In this document: positions 42,797 through 51,871 of the stretch, piece by piece
Layout: each line of letters opens with the position of its first letter
Numbering within the stretch: the stretch's first letter is position 1
Source of the DNA: JACMRP01 sp047302465
GTDB lineage: Bacteria; Bdellovibrionota; Bdellovibrionia; Bdellovibrionales; Bdellovibrionaceae
Direction of reading: 5' to 3'
DNA length: 64,000 nucleotides
Assembly (NCBI RefSeq): GCF_047302465.1
Contig: NZ_CP178621.1
Coordinates: 2,976,001-3,040,000, forward strand
The notes under the pieces: generated by a model
Told to the model about the DNA's origin: nothing
The model's input: only the letters and a program-made list of their open reading frames with translations
The model's database searches: none
Translations under genes and position numbers: made by a program

Positions 42797-43291
42797 ATGA
42801 AAGTCTACCTTTTTCGCCACGGACAAAAAAACTCTCTCCCCTTCGAAGACCCTGATTTAACGGCTTTTGGACATCAACAAGCCAACAAATTAGCAGAGCT
42901 GATTCGCAACGGAGATCTGTTGAAAGGAACTCAGTTCCTGGCGTCCCCGCGTATTCGCGCACAAAGTACACTGCGCCCTGCTTCTGCGCTATGCGAAGCT
43001 AGTTTGCAAGTCATCAGTGATCTGGATCAGCGCACTTCTTATGAAAGCGCCGAGGCCTTTCGCGCACGCATTAATCAGACACTCAACTCGCTTGAAAAAA
43101 AATTTTCTTCTCACGACGTGGTTTACTTGTGCTCTCACCACGATTGGATCGAAGAATCTTTGTCCCTGATTCCTGCAGACACGGATTTGTTGGATTCTCG
43201 CTACTGGAGCTGGCGCCCCGCCCAGTATATGCAATTCGAAGTGGTCGATGGGCTTTGGCATCTTAAAAATTTCAACAAGGTGGAACCATGA
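42797..43291 (+). CDS. Phosphohistidine phosphatase SixA-like protein
   Basis: 164 residues, histidine phosphatase superfamily. The catalytic RHGQKNSLPFEDPDLTAFG (residues 7-25) carries the phospho-accepting His 8; the second His is in LCSHHDWIEESL (near 119). SixA removes phosphate from His in phosphorelay proteins; broader phosphatases share the fold. The ATG is used with AGGAG only 1 nt before it, unusually close. Its stop overlaps the start of the next gene (ATGA). Confidence 0.85.
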   Translation: MKVYLFRHGQKNSLPFEDPDLTAFGHQQANKLAELIRNGDLLKGTQFLASPRIRAQSTLRPASALCEASLQVISDLDQRTSYESAEAFRARINQTLNSLEKKFSSHDVVYLCSHHDWIEESLSLIPADTDLLDSRYWSWRPAQYMQFEVVDGLWHLKNFNKVEP

Positions 43292-43878
43292 TCATTCGAA
43301 ATATTTGGGCTATTGGCAGAAACTACGCAGAACACGCAAAAGAACTCGGCAACGAAATTCCCAGCGAACCTTTGATTTTTCTAAAAGCCGGCAGTTGCGC
43401 CGTAATGAATTCTTCTGAATTCTCTTTGCCAACGTGGACCACAGATATTCATCATGAAGTGGAGCTTGCTTTGGTCTTTGATGATCAGCTGCAAATTCAA
43501 AAAGCGGCTGTAGCTTTGGATATTACTGAAAGAACTTTACAGGGCAAATTGAAAGCTAAAGGCTCGCCATGGACCTTGGCAAAATCCTTTCCTCAATCGT
43601 GCCCTATTTCAGATTTTTTCCCTGTGAAAAACTTGGACGAACTTAAATCTCTTGATATCTCGCTCACGGTCAATGGTGAGCTTCGCCAAAAAGGGAATAC
43701 CTCTCAGATGATTTTCTCTTTGGAACAGCAGATTGAATACGTGCGTGCGCATTTCCCAGTTTGCCCAGGAGACGTGCTTTTAACGGGCACTCCTTCTGGC
43801 GTTGGGCCCGTAAAGCGCGGAGACCAATTGGTTGCAGAAATCAGCGGGAAGATCCGCAAAAACTGGAAGGTCACCTAG
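43288..43878 (+). CDS. Fumarylacetoacetate hydrolase family protein
   Basis: 196 residues. Signature residues include AIGRNYAEHAKELGNE, PLIFLKAGSC, DIHHEVELALVF (metal ligands) and DVLLTGTPSGVGPVKRGD. It is closest in length and sequence to FAHD1/acylpyruvase proteins, which cleave acylpyruvates or decarboxylate oxaloacetate. It starts with the ATGA overlap with the phosphatase gene, so it is translationally coupled. It is cytoplasmic; the exact substrate is unknown. Confidence 0.93.
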   Translation: MIIRNIWAIGRNYAEHAKELGNEIPSEPLIFLKAGSCAVMNSSEFSLPTWTTDIHHEVELALVFDDQLQIQKAAVALDITERTLQGKLKAKGSPWTLAKSFPQSCPISDFFPVKNLDELKSLDISLTVNGELRQKGNTSQMIFSLEQQIEYVRAHFPVCPGDVLLTGTPSGVGPVKRGDQLVAEISGKIRKNWKVT

Positions 43879-43931
43879 ACCTTTTCGGGGTTTCTATTGC
43901 CCGCCTTAGAGCCACATAGAATACTTTTTAT

Positions 43932-44339
43932 GTGGCACAAACTCCGACCCAACACCCCTGCCTCAGCTGTGGCGCTTGTTGCGCGTACTTTCGCGTAGCC
44001 TTCTATTGGCGCGAAGCCGAACCCGACGGCATCTGGAAAGTCCCTGTAAAACTGACTGTTGATCTTGATTCCACCTATCGCTGCATGAAGGGCACCGAGG
44101 TCAAACATCAAAACAAATGTGTGGCGCTGACCGGTCGTATTGGCAAGGACGCCCACTGCTCTATTTATCAAAATCGCCCTACTCCGTGCCGCAACTTTAT
44201 GGCCTCTTACGAAGATGGGACGCACAATCCCCGCTGCGATGAAGCCCGCAATCGGCATGGCCTGCGCCCTCTATGCAAATCTGATTACCCACCTGCTCCT
44301 GAAACTCCGGCAGGCACGCCCCAGGTTGAGAAAACATAG
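43932..44339 (+). CDS. YkgJ-family cysteine cluster protein
   Basis: 135 residues from a GTG start. The family pattern is clear: CLSCGACCAYFRVAFYW near residue 10, CVAL, CSIYQNRPTPCRNFM near 72 and later RCDEARNRHGLRPL. The eight or so cysteines probably bind zinc or iron-sulfur. Function of the family is unknown. There is no good ribosome site. The downstream frame ends in a Pro/Thr-rich tail. Confidence 0.88.
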   Translation: MAQTPTQHPCLSCGACCAYFRVAFYWREAEPDGIWKVPVKLTVDLDSTYRCMKGTEVKHQNKCVALTGRIGKDAHCSIYQNRPTPCRNFMASYEDGTHNPRCDEARNRHGLRPLCKSDYPPAPETPAGTPQVEKT

Positions 44340-44440
44340 TCCATCTTCTTTCCATAGTTAGAATTCACGCATTTTTTTTGATTGCTTCCATTTTTGCTCA
44401 AAGCTTGGTGACTACACTGAGAGCATCAAAGGAGGTATTT

Positions 44441-44773
44441 ATGAAAACTGTTTCTACTGTCTCTCGTATCCTCATCTTGAGTTTTATTGTGGCGCTTTCT
44501 GCTTATGCCGCCGAGGACAAGCACCCCCAACGCCCGTCCCGTGCTGAGCTTGAACAGCGGCTCGAAAATTTAAGAACTGCTTGTGCTGACGACATAGCTG
44601 CACTTTGTAGCGACGCCGAAGGGCCTCAAGTGATTCGCTGTTTGAAAGAAAATAGTGATTCACTCACGGTGGCTACATGCCAACAAGAAGTGGCGCAAAT
44701 TCCAAATCGTCCGCCACACCATCCTCGCCCACCAGGTGGTGAATGCAACCAAGCTCCTGAAGCTGCTGAATAA
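44441..44773 (+). CDS. Small secreted Cys-rich (GLG1-like) protein
   Basis: 110 residues with a signal peptide MKTVSTVSRILILSFIVALSAYA, preceded by AAAGGAGG. The mature part has one Cys-rich repeat: TACADDIAALCSDAEGPQVIRCLKENSDSLTVATCQQEV, with the C-x7-C-x9-C spacing of GLG1/Golgi-1-like repeats found in many periplasmic proteins. A His/Pro-rich tail (NRPPHHPRPPGGEC) could bind metals. It is followed by a very strong terminator. Confidence 0.85.
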   Translation: MKTVSTVSRILILSFIVALSAYAAEDKHPQRPSRAELEQRLENLRTACADDIAALCSDAEGPQVIRCLKENSDSLTVATCQQEVAQIPNRPPHHPRPPGGECNQAPEAAE

Positions 44774-44788
44774 GCTCCCTGCCCGCAA

Positions 44789-44840
44789 AAAGAGAGGAAG
44801 GGATTTCCCTTTCTCCGTCCCTTCCTCTCTTTCTTTTGCG
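44789..44840 (+). terminator. Long intrinsic terminator
   Basis: A perfect 15-bp stem (44789-44803 with 44818-44832; AAAGAGAGGAAGGGA and its complement), a 14-nt loop, then TTCTTTTGC. Confidence 0.9.
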
Positions 44841-44984
44841 ACCTTTCGGTGACGGATTTATCTTAAGTCTCAAGATTTCTATGTTACAAAATCCACTTTT
44901 GTGTTCTTAGTCAAAATCGGGTTATTAAGCTCAAAGCTCTTCTTTAATTTTTTTATGCTAAATCCAATCATCAGGAGGCAACAT

Positions 44985-45488
44985 ATGAACAGCTTAGAAC
45001 GACCCGAGTTTGATTGGGCCCGAGAGGGAAATCGCTTTGCTCTTGCCGAATTTCTGCGCACAGGCGGCGACATCAATACCAAAAACCAAAAGGGTTACTC
45101 TCTCTTAATGTTGGCAGCTTACAATGATCATTGGAGTACATGTGCGTGGCTCATGCAAAAGGGCGCTGATATTAACTCGATTGATATTTCGGGCAATAGC
45201 GTTTTGATGGGTGCTTGTTTTAAGGGTCATGTACGCATCGTGAAACTGCTTTTAAGTTCTGGCGCTGACCCGTTCCTGCAGAACTGCTACAACATGACGG
45301 CTTTGGATTTAGCGAGAGCGTTTGGTCGCCAAGAAGTGGTCAGAGTTCTGACTGAAGAGCCGTTCTTACGTGGCGGTCAACGCATGTCGAATGTTGTAAA
45401 GCTGATGGCAAAAAGACGCAGCCATCTTTCTGCCGTGAGTGCTACTTCACCATACATGGGTACGTCGCAAGACGATTCCCCAAGCTAA
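44985..45488 (+). CDS. Ankyrin-repeat protein
   Basis: About 167 residues from the ATG after AGGAGG. Three ankyrin repeats: NRFALAEFLRTGGDINTKNQKGYSLLMLAAYND, WSTCAWLMQKGADINSIDISGNSVLMGACFKG and HVRIVKLLLSSGADPFLQNCYNMTALDLARAFGR. A basic tail follows. Cytoplasmic, no signal. It would bind another protein; the partner is unknown. The last 47 bp overlap the convergent gene. Confidence 0.92.
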   Translation: MNSLERPEFDWAREGNRFALAEFLRTGGDINTKNQKGYSLLMLAAYNDHWSTCAWLMQKGADINSIDISGNSVLMGACFKGHVRIVKLLLSSGADPFLQNCYNMTALDLARAFGRQEVVRVLTEEPFLRGGQRMSNVVKLMAKRRSHLSAVSATSPYMGTSQDDSPS

Positions 45489-45924
45489 AGAATACTATAC
45501 CACCTTTGCCATCATGAATAACTCGAAGCCAGTGATCATAGCCATCATGGGCTTCGATCTTTATTTCTTCGCCAGCACCGCTCCAGTGATTAGATACATA
45601 TTTTGTCCCGTACTTTGCTATTTCGGCAGGGATCAACACTTTGATTTTAGTATCAGCAAAAAGGCCACGCGGATAGTAAGTGATTTCAAGAATCTCTACG
45701 AGTTTTTTACCTGTCGAAAAGCGACGCTCTTCTTTGATGGAGCGAACCTTCAGATCGCACTTCATATGCGGCGCCAATTTCCCCGCATGCAAAAGTTTGG
45801 CGATGTTATCGAACTCATCAATTCTGAGGGGACGTTCTGCTGCTGCCTCTTCAGAGACAAATTCTTGAGCCTGAGTTGAAATCGCAAGCAGACTTGTGAG
45901 AACGCAAAACACTATGACACGCAT
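45442..45924 (-). CDS. Secreted protein of unknown function
   Basis: 160 residues with signal peptide MRVIVFCVLTSLLAISTQA. The mature protein is beta-rich (MKCDLKVRSIKEERRFSTGKKLVEILEITYYPRG) with a His/Asp segment IEAHDGYDHWLRVIHDGKGG and a late Cys (YPCMVK) that may pair with MKC. Not recognised. GGAGAAG is before the ATG. Overlaps the ankyrin gene by 47 bp, tail to tail. Confidence 0.8.
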   Translation of the reverse strand: MRVIVFCVLTSLLAISTQAQEFVSEEAAAERPLRIDEFDNIAKLLHAGKLAPHMKCDLKVRSIKEERRFSTGKKLVEILEITYYPRGLFADTKIKVLIPAEIAKYGTKYVSNHWSGAGEEIKIEAHDGYDHWLRVIHDGKGGIVFFSLGNRLATYPCMVK

Positions 45925-46044
45925 AAACTTCTCCTTGTGAAGTCATTTAAGCCGTTTCCATAGTATCGGACCAATCAATAAATCTAATGAGAATGATAAG
46001 AAGTTTCAGGGATCCGGCAAGCCCGAAGTGCCGGGTCCTGTCAC

Positions 46045-46617
46045 CTACGTAGTCAAAAATTCAGACTTTAAGAGACCGTAAACATCCAGGTCGTAAAAGG
46101 CTCCGTTCTTGAACGTTTCTTGGCGAAGCGTCCCTTCGTGCTTCATGCCAATTTTCTGCATGACCTTCCCCGAAGCTGGATTATGAGTAAGATGTCTCGA
46201 AGTGATTTTATTAAGTCCCATGTTTTTAAAGGCAAAATCTACACAGACACGTGAAGCCTCGGTGATATACCCCTTGCTCCAGTGTTGTGGCGTCAGCCAA
46301 TACCCGATCTCGCCCTTCTGATGTGTCTTCGCGATCATGATACCAACACAACCAATGAGCTCGCCTGTTTCTTTCAGCGTCACGGCCATTGTTAACCCAA
46401 CGCCGGTTGCAAAATGTTCGGGATGCTTTTGGATCCACGATTCAGCTAAGCCATCAGGATAAGGATACGGAATCGTCCCCGTTAGATCACTGATGACCTT
46501 ATCTCCGGCAAGCCGTTGCACCGTTTTCGCATCTTCAAGACGGAAAGGGCGCAAAATCAATCGCGCAGTTTCGAATGTAGGACGAGTGTCTGACTGGGGG
46601 ACGGTTTGTGTTTCCAT
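46045..46617 (-). CDS. GNAT-family N-acetyltransferase, RimJ/RimL type
   Basis: 190 residues. The fold is visible: ARLILRPFRLEDAKTVQRLAGD at the start, LIGCVGIMIAKTHQKGEIGYWLTPQHWSKGYITEASRVCVDFAF with the acetyl-CoA loop, then NKITSRHLTHNPASGKVMQKIGMKHEGTLRQ. RimJ/RimL-like members acetylate ribosomal or other N-termini or small molecules. No neighbour clarifies the substrate. Possible repeat DNA (46018-46044) follows its stop. Confidence 0.92.
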   Translation of the reverse strand: METQTVPQSDTRPTFETARLILRPFRLEDAKTVQRLAGDKVISDLTGTIPYPYPDGLAESWIQKHPEHFATGVGLTMAVTLKETGELIGCVGIMIAKTHQKGEIGYWLTPQHWSKGYITEASRVCVDFAFKNMGLNKITSRHLTHNPASGKVMQKIGMKHEGTLRQETFKNGAFYDLDVYGLLKSEFLTT

Positions 46618-46703
46618 AAACAGATCATCGCAATGACCAAGCCCCTTGTAAAGCGCTGGCCACTACAATCAATGACAACAAAAAAGAAATCATAAGGCAG
46701 AAC

Positions 46704-47015
46704 CTACTTCCGGGTTGGATCGCAATACTCCCAGGGAGCATAGCCGTGCAAGAACCACTCTTTCATGCTTCCTGCTGGCATGGTCATGAGGTCTTCCGCG
46801 GTATGATGCCAGTGCGGAGGAATCACCGAGTAGAAAAGATTATTGCCCATGCTCTTCACACGACGACCCGAAGAGTAAACATAATGGCGAAGACTGCCCT
46901 CTTTAGCGACCTTATCAGCGTCCGGGTGATAGTAAAAATAACGAAAATCCCGGGCGAGCTGGCCTAAATTCAAAGCAGTGTGCTTTAGATATTCTTCCGT
47001 AAACGATCTTTTCAT
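46704..47015 (-). CDS. Hypothetical protein
   Basis: 103 residues, not recognised. Rich in aromatic residues (RDFRYFYYHPDADK, RHYVYSSGRRVKSMGNNLFYSVIPPHWHHTAEDLMTMPAG, WFLHGYAPWEYCDPTRK). A His cluster (HWHH) could bind metal. No signal. Its start has GAAAAGATCG upstream in a weak ribosome-site context. Confidence 0.75.
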   Translation of the reverse strand: MKRSFTEEYLKHTALNLGQLARDFRYFYYHPDADKVAKEGSLRHYVYSSGRRVKSMGNNLFYSVIPPHWHHTAEDLMTMPAGSMKEWFLHGYAPWEYCDPTRK

Positions 47016-47178
47016 GGGCGCTAAATTAGCCCTCTTGTCTCCCCAGATTCAACTAGATAGATTGGGGATATAAACGCCGCGTCAACAGCGTCCAGAGCCT
47101 CTATGACGACTCCGTAAAATCCTTGAGTTTTTGCTCTCACAGAGCGAATATGCGGGCCTCCAAATTGAGGTAAAAAAT

Positions 47179-50127
47179 ATGTCAGATGTTCAGGCTCAGA
47201 TTCTGTCCAAAGGTGAGGAAATTCTCAAAAATATGGAAGGCCAATCGAAGGCGTCCATTTTCTCTAAGGACTTCTGGTATGGCTCCATCATGGAATGGAG
47301 CATGAAGAATGAAAAATTCAAAACGAACATGTTCCGTTTCGTCGACGTGTTGCCATCACTCAATTCAGGCGATGAAGTTTCTCGTCACTTGAAAGAATAT
47401 TTCTCTGAAGACGGTGGCACACTTCCTCCGGTATTCAACGTCGGTCTTGGTTTGGGTTCTCTCGCTCCAGGCTTAATGGCAGGAGCCATCAAGAAAAACG
47501 TCGTCGGCATGGCAAAGATGTTCATCACTGGTGAAAACCCGGATGAAGCACTTCCAGTTCTTAAAAAAGCCCGCAAAAACAAAATGACTTTCACCGTAGA
47601 TATTTTGGGTGAAGCGATTCTCTCTGAAAAAGAAGCTCAAGAATACACCAACAAATATGTTGAGCTTGTGACATGGCTCGCAAAAGACGCCGAGAAGTGG
47701 GACGAGATCCCGCAGATCGACCGCGATCACGAAGGTGCGATTCCAAAAGTAAACGTATCTGTGAAAATGACGGCTCTATATTCTCAGATCAAAGATCTTG
47801 CTTGGGACGAGACTAAGAAAATTTTGAAAGACCGTATGCGCCCTGTTTTCCGTCTTGGAATGGAAAAAGGCGTCTTCATCAACCTCGACATGGAACACTA
47901 CGCTGTCAAACACATGACACTTGAAGTGTTCACAGAACTAATCAACGAGCCTGAGTTCAAAAATTACAAATATTTCGGAATCGTGATCCAAGCTTACCTT
48001 CGTGACTCTTTCGAAGACGTCAAAGCAATGACGGATTTCGCGCAAAAACGCGGAACTCCATTCTGGGTTCGCCTTGTGAAAGGTGCCTACTGGGATTACG
48101 AAACTATCGAAGCTGAACAACGTGGCTGGCCGATTCCGGTCTACACGAACAAAGCCGAATCTGATGCGAACTACGAAGTTTGCGCAAAGTACTTGCTTGA
48201 AAATATCAAACACATCCGCCCTGCCTTTGCTTCTCACAACGTCAGAACTTTGGCAGCTTGTATGATCTACGCTGAAAAGCTTGGGATTCCAAAAGCGGCG
48301 CTTGAGTTCCAAATGCTTTACGGGATGGCAGAACCGGTTAAGAAAACAATCGTGGATATGGGCTACCGCCTACGTGAATACGCTCCTGTCGGCGAATTGA
48401 TTCCAGGCATGGCTTACCTTGTTCGCCGTTTGCTTGAAAACTCTTCGAATGAATCTTGGCTTCGTGGAAAATTCGCGGATAACAAATCCACAGCAGAACT
48501 TTTGAAAGACCCTGCTCAAGGTTTGACACCGACATCTTCACAAATCGCAAAAAAATCTAACAAGTTCTACAACGAACCTCTTTTGGATTTCGCTATTAAA
48601 GCGGATCGCGAGAAAATGCACAAAGCTTTGAATGAAGCTAAAGCCGCTTTGCCAGTGACTGTGCCTTTGATGATCAACAACAAAGAGATTCGCACTGAAA
48701 AGATCTTTGATCGCGTAAACCCTTCTGAGTCTGCGCAGGTCGTAGGTAAAATCCATATGGGTTCTACTGAGCACGCAGAACAAGCGATGCAGGCCGCACA
48801 AACGGCTTACAAAACTTGGAAGAACGTGCCAGCAGAACAAAGAGCGGCCTTGGTTGATAAGCTTGCAGATATTATGACTCGTGATCGTTTCAAATTGATT
48901 GCGACTCAGGTTTTGGAAGTTGGCAAACCATGGGCTGAAGCTGATGGTGATATCGGTGAAGCGATCGATTTCTGCCGTTACTACGCACGCGACATGAGAA
49001 ACTTGCAAAAGCCACTTCGTGTTGGCGGCTTGCCTGGTGAAGTTTCTAATTACATCTACAAATCTCGCGGCGTTGTGGCCGTGATTGCTCCTTGGAATTT
49101 CCCTCTGGCGATTTTAGCCGGCATGGTGACTGCGGCAGCCGTCACTGGAAACACTGTTGTAATGAAACCTGCTGAGCAGTCTTCGGTGGTTGCTTGGGGT
49201 CTTATGAAAATGATCCAAGAAGCAGGCTTCCCGCAAGGTGTGATCAACTTCTTGCCTGGTTTCGGTGAAGAGGTTGGCGAATACATCGTGAACCACAAGT
49301 TCACGACAATGATCGCTTTCACGGGTTCTAAAGCCGTGGGCTTGCATATTTTAAATCGCGCTTCTCATGTTCAGTTGGGACAAACTCACGTCAAACGTTG
49401 CATCATCGAAATGGGTGGTAAAAACGCTCTGATCATCGATAACGATGCAGACTTGGATGAAGCTGTTGACGGCACTCTTTACTCTGCATTCGGTTTCAGC
49501 GGTCAGAAGTGCTCTGCTGCTAGCCGCGTGATCGTACTGGACGAAGTTTATGATCGTTTCACAGATCGCTTGGTTGAAGCGGCGAAGTCTATTGAGGTCC
49601 TACCTGCGGAAAATCCAAAAACTTACATGGGACCGGTTGTTGATAAAGAAGCATACGATCGTATTATGAATACGATTGCTGATGCCGAGAAAAATCACAA
49701 ATTGCTCTTCAAAGGCCAAGTGCCAACGACGGGCTTCTTCGTGCCACCAACAATCTTCGGAAATGTTCCTGGTGATTCGAAATTGGCTCAGCAAGAAATC
49801 TTCGGTCCGGTTGTGGCTGTGATCCGCGCAAAGAATTTGGATGAAGCTCTTGAGATCGCAAACAGCACCGAGTACGCATTAACTGGTGGTATGTTCTCTC
49901 GTAGCCCTGCGAACATCGCGCGCGTGAAAGACGAGTTCGAAGTTGGTAACTTGTACATCAATCGAGGCATCACAGGTGCGATGGTGGATCGTCATCCATT
50001 CGGTGGTTTCAAAATGTCAGGCATTGGTTCAAAAACCGGCGGCCCTGATTACTTGAAGCAATACATGGAGCCAGCAGCAGTGACCGAGAACACTCTTCGT
50101 CGCGGCTTTGCTCCGGCTGAAGAATAG
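47179..50127 (+). CDS. putA: Bifunctional proline dehydrogenase / P5C dehydrogenase
   Basis: About 982 residues. It oxidises proline to glutamate. The ATG of MSDVQAQILSKG is chosen because GAGG lies 8 nt before it. The PRODH barrel (about 80-440) has FWVRLVKGAYWDYETIEAEQRGWPIPVY and EFQMLYGMAEP; the ALDH half (about 500-960) has NFPLAILAGMVTAAAVTGNTVVMKPAEQ, GGKNALIIDNDADLDEAVDG and the catalytic Cys in GFSGQKCSAASR near 777. No DNA-binding ribbon-helix-helix region is present, so unlike E. coli PutA it is not a repressor. Amino acid use as fuel suits a predator. Confidence 0.97.
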   Translation: MSDVQAQILSKGEEILKNMEGQSKASIFSKDFWYGSIMEWSMKNEKFKTNMFRFVDVLPSLNSGDEVSRHLKEYFSEDGGTLPPVFNVGLGLGSLAPGLMAGAIKKNVVGMAKMFITGENPDEALPVLKKARKNKMTFTVDILGEAILSEKEAQEYTNKYVELVTWLAKDAEKWDEIPQIDRDHEGAIPKVNVSVKMTALYSQIKDLAWDETKKILKDRMRPVFRLGMEKGVFINLDMEHYAVKHMTLEVFTELINEPEFKNYKYFGIVIQAYLRDSFEDVKAMTDFAQKRGTPFWVRLVKGAYWDYETIEAEQRGWPIPVYTNKAESDANYEVCAKYLLENIKHIRPAFASHNVRTLAACMIYAEKLGIPKAALEFQMLYGMAEPVKKTIVDMGYRLREYAPVGELIPGMAYLVRRLLENSSNESWLRGKFADNKSTAELLKDPAQGLTPTSSQIAKKSNKFYNEPLLDFAIKADREKMHKALNEAKAALPVTVPLMINNKEIRTEKIFDRVNPSESAQVVGKIHMGSTEHAEQAMQAAQTAYKTWKNVPAEQRAALVDKLADIMTRDRFKLIATQVLEVGKPWAEADGDIGEAIDFCRYYARDMRNLQKPLRVGGLPGEVSNYIYKSRGVVAVIAPWNFPLAILAGMVTAAAVTGNTVVMKPAEQSSVVAWGLMKMIQEAGFPQGVINFLPGFGEEVGEYIVNHKFTTMIAFTGSKAVGLHILNRASHVQLGQTHVKRCIIEMGGKNALIIDNDADLDEAVDGTLYSAFGFSGQKCSAASRVIVLDEVYDRFTDRLVEAAKSIEVLPAENPKTYMGPVVDKEAYDRIMNTIADAEKNHKLLFKGQVPTTGFFVPPTIFGNVPGDSKLAQQEIFGPVVAVIRAKNLDEALEIANSTEYALTGGMFSRSPANIARVKDEFEVGNLYINRGITGAMVDRHPFGGFKMSGIGSKTGGPDYLKQYMEPAAVTENTLRRGFAPAEE

Positions 50128-50129
50128 AG

Positions 50130-50624
50130 TTATTTTTTTTCAGAGAGAAGCTTGGCAATTAATTGCTCAAGCTTCTCGTTCGAGCCTTTCAAAAATCCTT
50201 GCTCACGGAAAAGAACTTTCCCAGTGTTGTCCAAAACCACCATCGTCGGCACAGCCTTAGCGTTCAGGCGTTTATAAAGATCTTTCTCGGCATCCCATAA
50301 AAAGCGAAGACCGATTTTGCGTTTATCTGTAAAATCATTCGCGGCTTTAATCGTATCATCCACACTCACGGCGATGACTTGCAAGCCTTGGGCACCGAAG
50401 CGATTCTTCAAACCCTCGTAATATGGCAGGGACTCTTGGCAGGGGCCACACCAACTGGCCCAAAGGTCTAGGATAACGACCTTCCCTCTGATTTCAGCTT
50501 TTAAACTTGTCGGAGCTCCGTTCAAACTTTGCAGTTTTCCGCCAGACAACTCCACGGTTTCTGACGCTTGACCACGAAGACTTCCTAATAAGCAAAAAAT
50601 AAGAACTACAAATTTTAGTCGCAT
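50130..50624 (-). CDS. TlpA/ResA-like thioredoxin, exported
   Basis: 164 residues with a signal peptide (MRLKFVVLIFCLLGSLRGQA). The thioredoxin active site LDLWASWCGPCQESLPYY holds CGPC near residue 60, followed by GLQVIAVSVDDTIKAANDF and a cis-Pro AVPTMVVLD. Such periplasmic proteins reduce disulfides, for example in cytochrome c maturation. Convergent with putA, 2 bp from its stop. Confidence 0.93.
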   Translation of the reverse strand: MRLKFVVLIFCLLGSLRGQASETVELSGGKLQSLNGAPTSLKAEIRGKVVILDLWASWCGPCQESLPYYEGLKNRFGAQGLQVIAVSVDDTIKAANDFTDKRKIGLRFLWDAEKDLYKRLNAKAVPTMVVLDNTGKVLFREQGFLKGSNEKLEQLIAKLLSEKK

Positions 50625-50708
50625 AAGAATAATTTTAGGTCACAAATTAAAAAAAACCATCCTATAATTTCAGAATCAGGACATTTAACGACTTAAGAAA
50701 GAGGTCTT

Positions 50709-50897
50709 ATGAAAATCTTGGCAATGTGTTCAATTTTTGTTTTTGGTCTTAGTTTGTCAGCTTGCAGTCACACAGCTAAACATAGCTGCTGCGGTGACAA
50801 AGGTGCATGCAGCATGGAACACAAAAGTGGCGATCATAAAGATTGTAAAGGCACAGATGGCTGCGGTCATGCAGAGTGCCCAATGAAAAAGTCTTAG
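50709..50897 (+). CDS. Small Cys/His-rich lipoprotein
   Basis: 62 residues. The signal peptide ends in the lipobox LSAC (Cys near residue 19). The mature 40 residues hold eight Cys and six His (HSCCGDKGACSMEHKSGDHKDCK), suggesting metal binding or storage in the periplasm. AGAGGT precedes the ATG. It is divergent from the TlpA-like gene and overlaps the end of the convergent rhomboid gene by 4 bp. No family recognised; high Cys content is a sign of a copper- or zinc-binding protein. Confidence 0.85.
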   Translation: MKILAMCSIFVFGLSLSACSHTAKHSCCGDKGACSMEHKSGDHKDCKGTDGCGHAECPMKKS

Positions 50898-51871
50898 TCT
50901 TCGCTATCTTGAACGACAGGCACGGGGTCGTTAAATGCCATCGGACGCTCCACTCGGAGTGTCCAGCGTGAAAAGGCCCCGAGTATCAAACCAATCACCG
51001 TCCCGCCAGCATGAGCCGCATAGGCAACTCCACCACCCACTCCTTCAGGATTTGCAATGAGATTGGTGAAATCCACTAGCAAAAATAGCGGCACGATCAA
51101 GAGTGTCGGTAAGTAGATAAAGCCATTGTGCCCCGGAAAAGGCGAAATAAAATAAACATAACGAATGCGCAAGCGGGTTTCTGCCACAACATAGAACGCC
51201 AAAAGCGCACTGATAGAAGCACTCGCCCCCACCATCGGAATAACTCCGTGGCCATTGTAAAACAAGAATGCAGCGCCACCGACAATACCGCCTAACAAAT
51301 ACAGCACGAGCAATGCAAAACTACCTACTAAGATTTCGACCGCTGTCCCAATAACCACCAAGAACAACATATTGCTGAATAAGTGTGTAATGCTGGCGTG
51401 AGAAAACTGATACGTAATCCAAGTAATAGAACGCATGTCGGCTTTGTTCAAACCGAAGCTGTAGATAGTGTCTTCATCATAAAACTTGCGGAAGGACTCG
51501 AGGTTCTTACGCCATTTTTCGATAGCAACTTCATCCCCATGAAAAGGCATTTCTGCGGCACGGTCTAAGAACTCGGCATCTCTGAGTGCGTAGCTGCCCA
51601 AAATTTCCATTTGTTCGTCGCTTGTAGCACTCAAATGCCCAACCCAAGGTGCACGGGTTTTTTGTTCGTAGGTGCTTAAAGATTGAAAGAATTGACGATA
51701 AAGACGGCCCGTAATCAAAGTGGATTCCGTCTCAAGAATCTTTTGATTGCGGAAGTTGTCAGGCTGACCGGCAAAGAACAGAAAATAAATCAGAATATTC
51801 AAAGCCAATAATGTCCACGTCAGAGGATATCGGTGAAACTTTGAAAGAGGTTCCGATTGCGGCAGAATCAT
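50894..51871 (-). CDS. Rhomboid-family intramembrane protease (second copy)
   Basis: 325 residues. Membrane core with Ser in MVGASASISALLAFYV (near residue 214) and His in AAHAGGTVIGLILGAF (near 287). The motif is GASA rather than GASG. A loop of about 100 residues lies between the first membrane helix and the core. The start ATG overlaps the RDD gene stop by 4 bp (ATGA), so the pair is coupled. Order here is RDD then rhomboid, the opposite of the pair at 37.9-41.7 kb. Confidence 0.9.
   Translation of the reverse strand: MILPQSEPLSKFHRYPLTWTLLALNILIYFLFFAGQPDNFRNQKILETESTLITGRLYRQFFQSLSTYEQKTRAPWVGHLSATSDEQMEILGSYALRDAEFLDRAAEMPFHGDEVAIEKWRKNLESFRKFYDEDTIYSFGLNKADMRSITWITYQFSHASITHLFSNMLFLVVIGTAVEILVGSFALLVLYLLGGIVGGAAFLFYNGHGVIPMVGASASISALLAFYVVAETRLRIRYVYFISPFPGHNGFIYLPTLLIVPLFLLVDFTNLIANPEGVGGGVAYAAHAGGTVIGLILGAFSRWTLRVERPMAFNDPVPVVQDSED

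Noticed and set aside
46018..46044. Possible REP-like sequence after the GNAT gene
   Set aside because: Only one weak similarity to the 5793-5844 repeat; no palindrome of its own that is convincing.
50230..50260. GGCAC-N-TAGC pattern opposite the TlpA-like gene
   Set aside because: It lies inside a coding region and lacks the TTGC -12 box.
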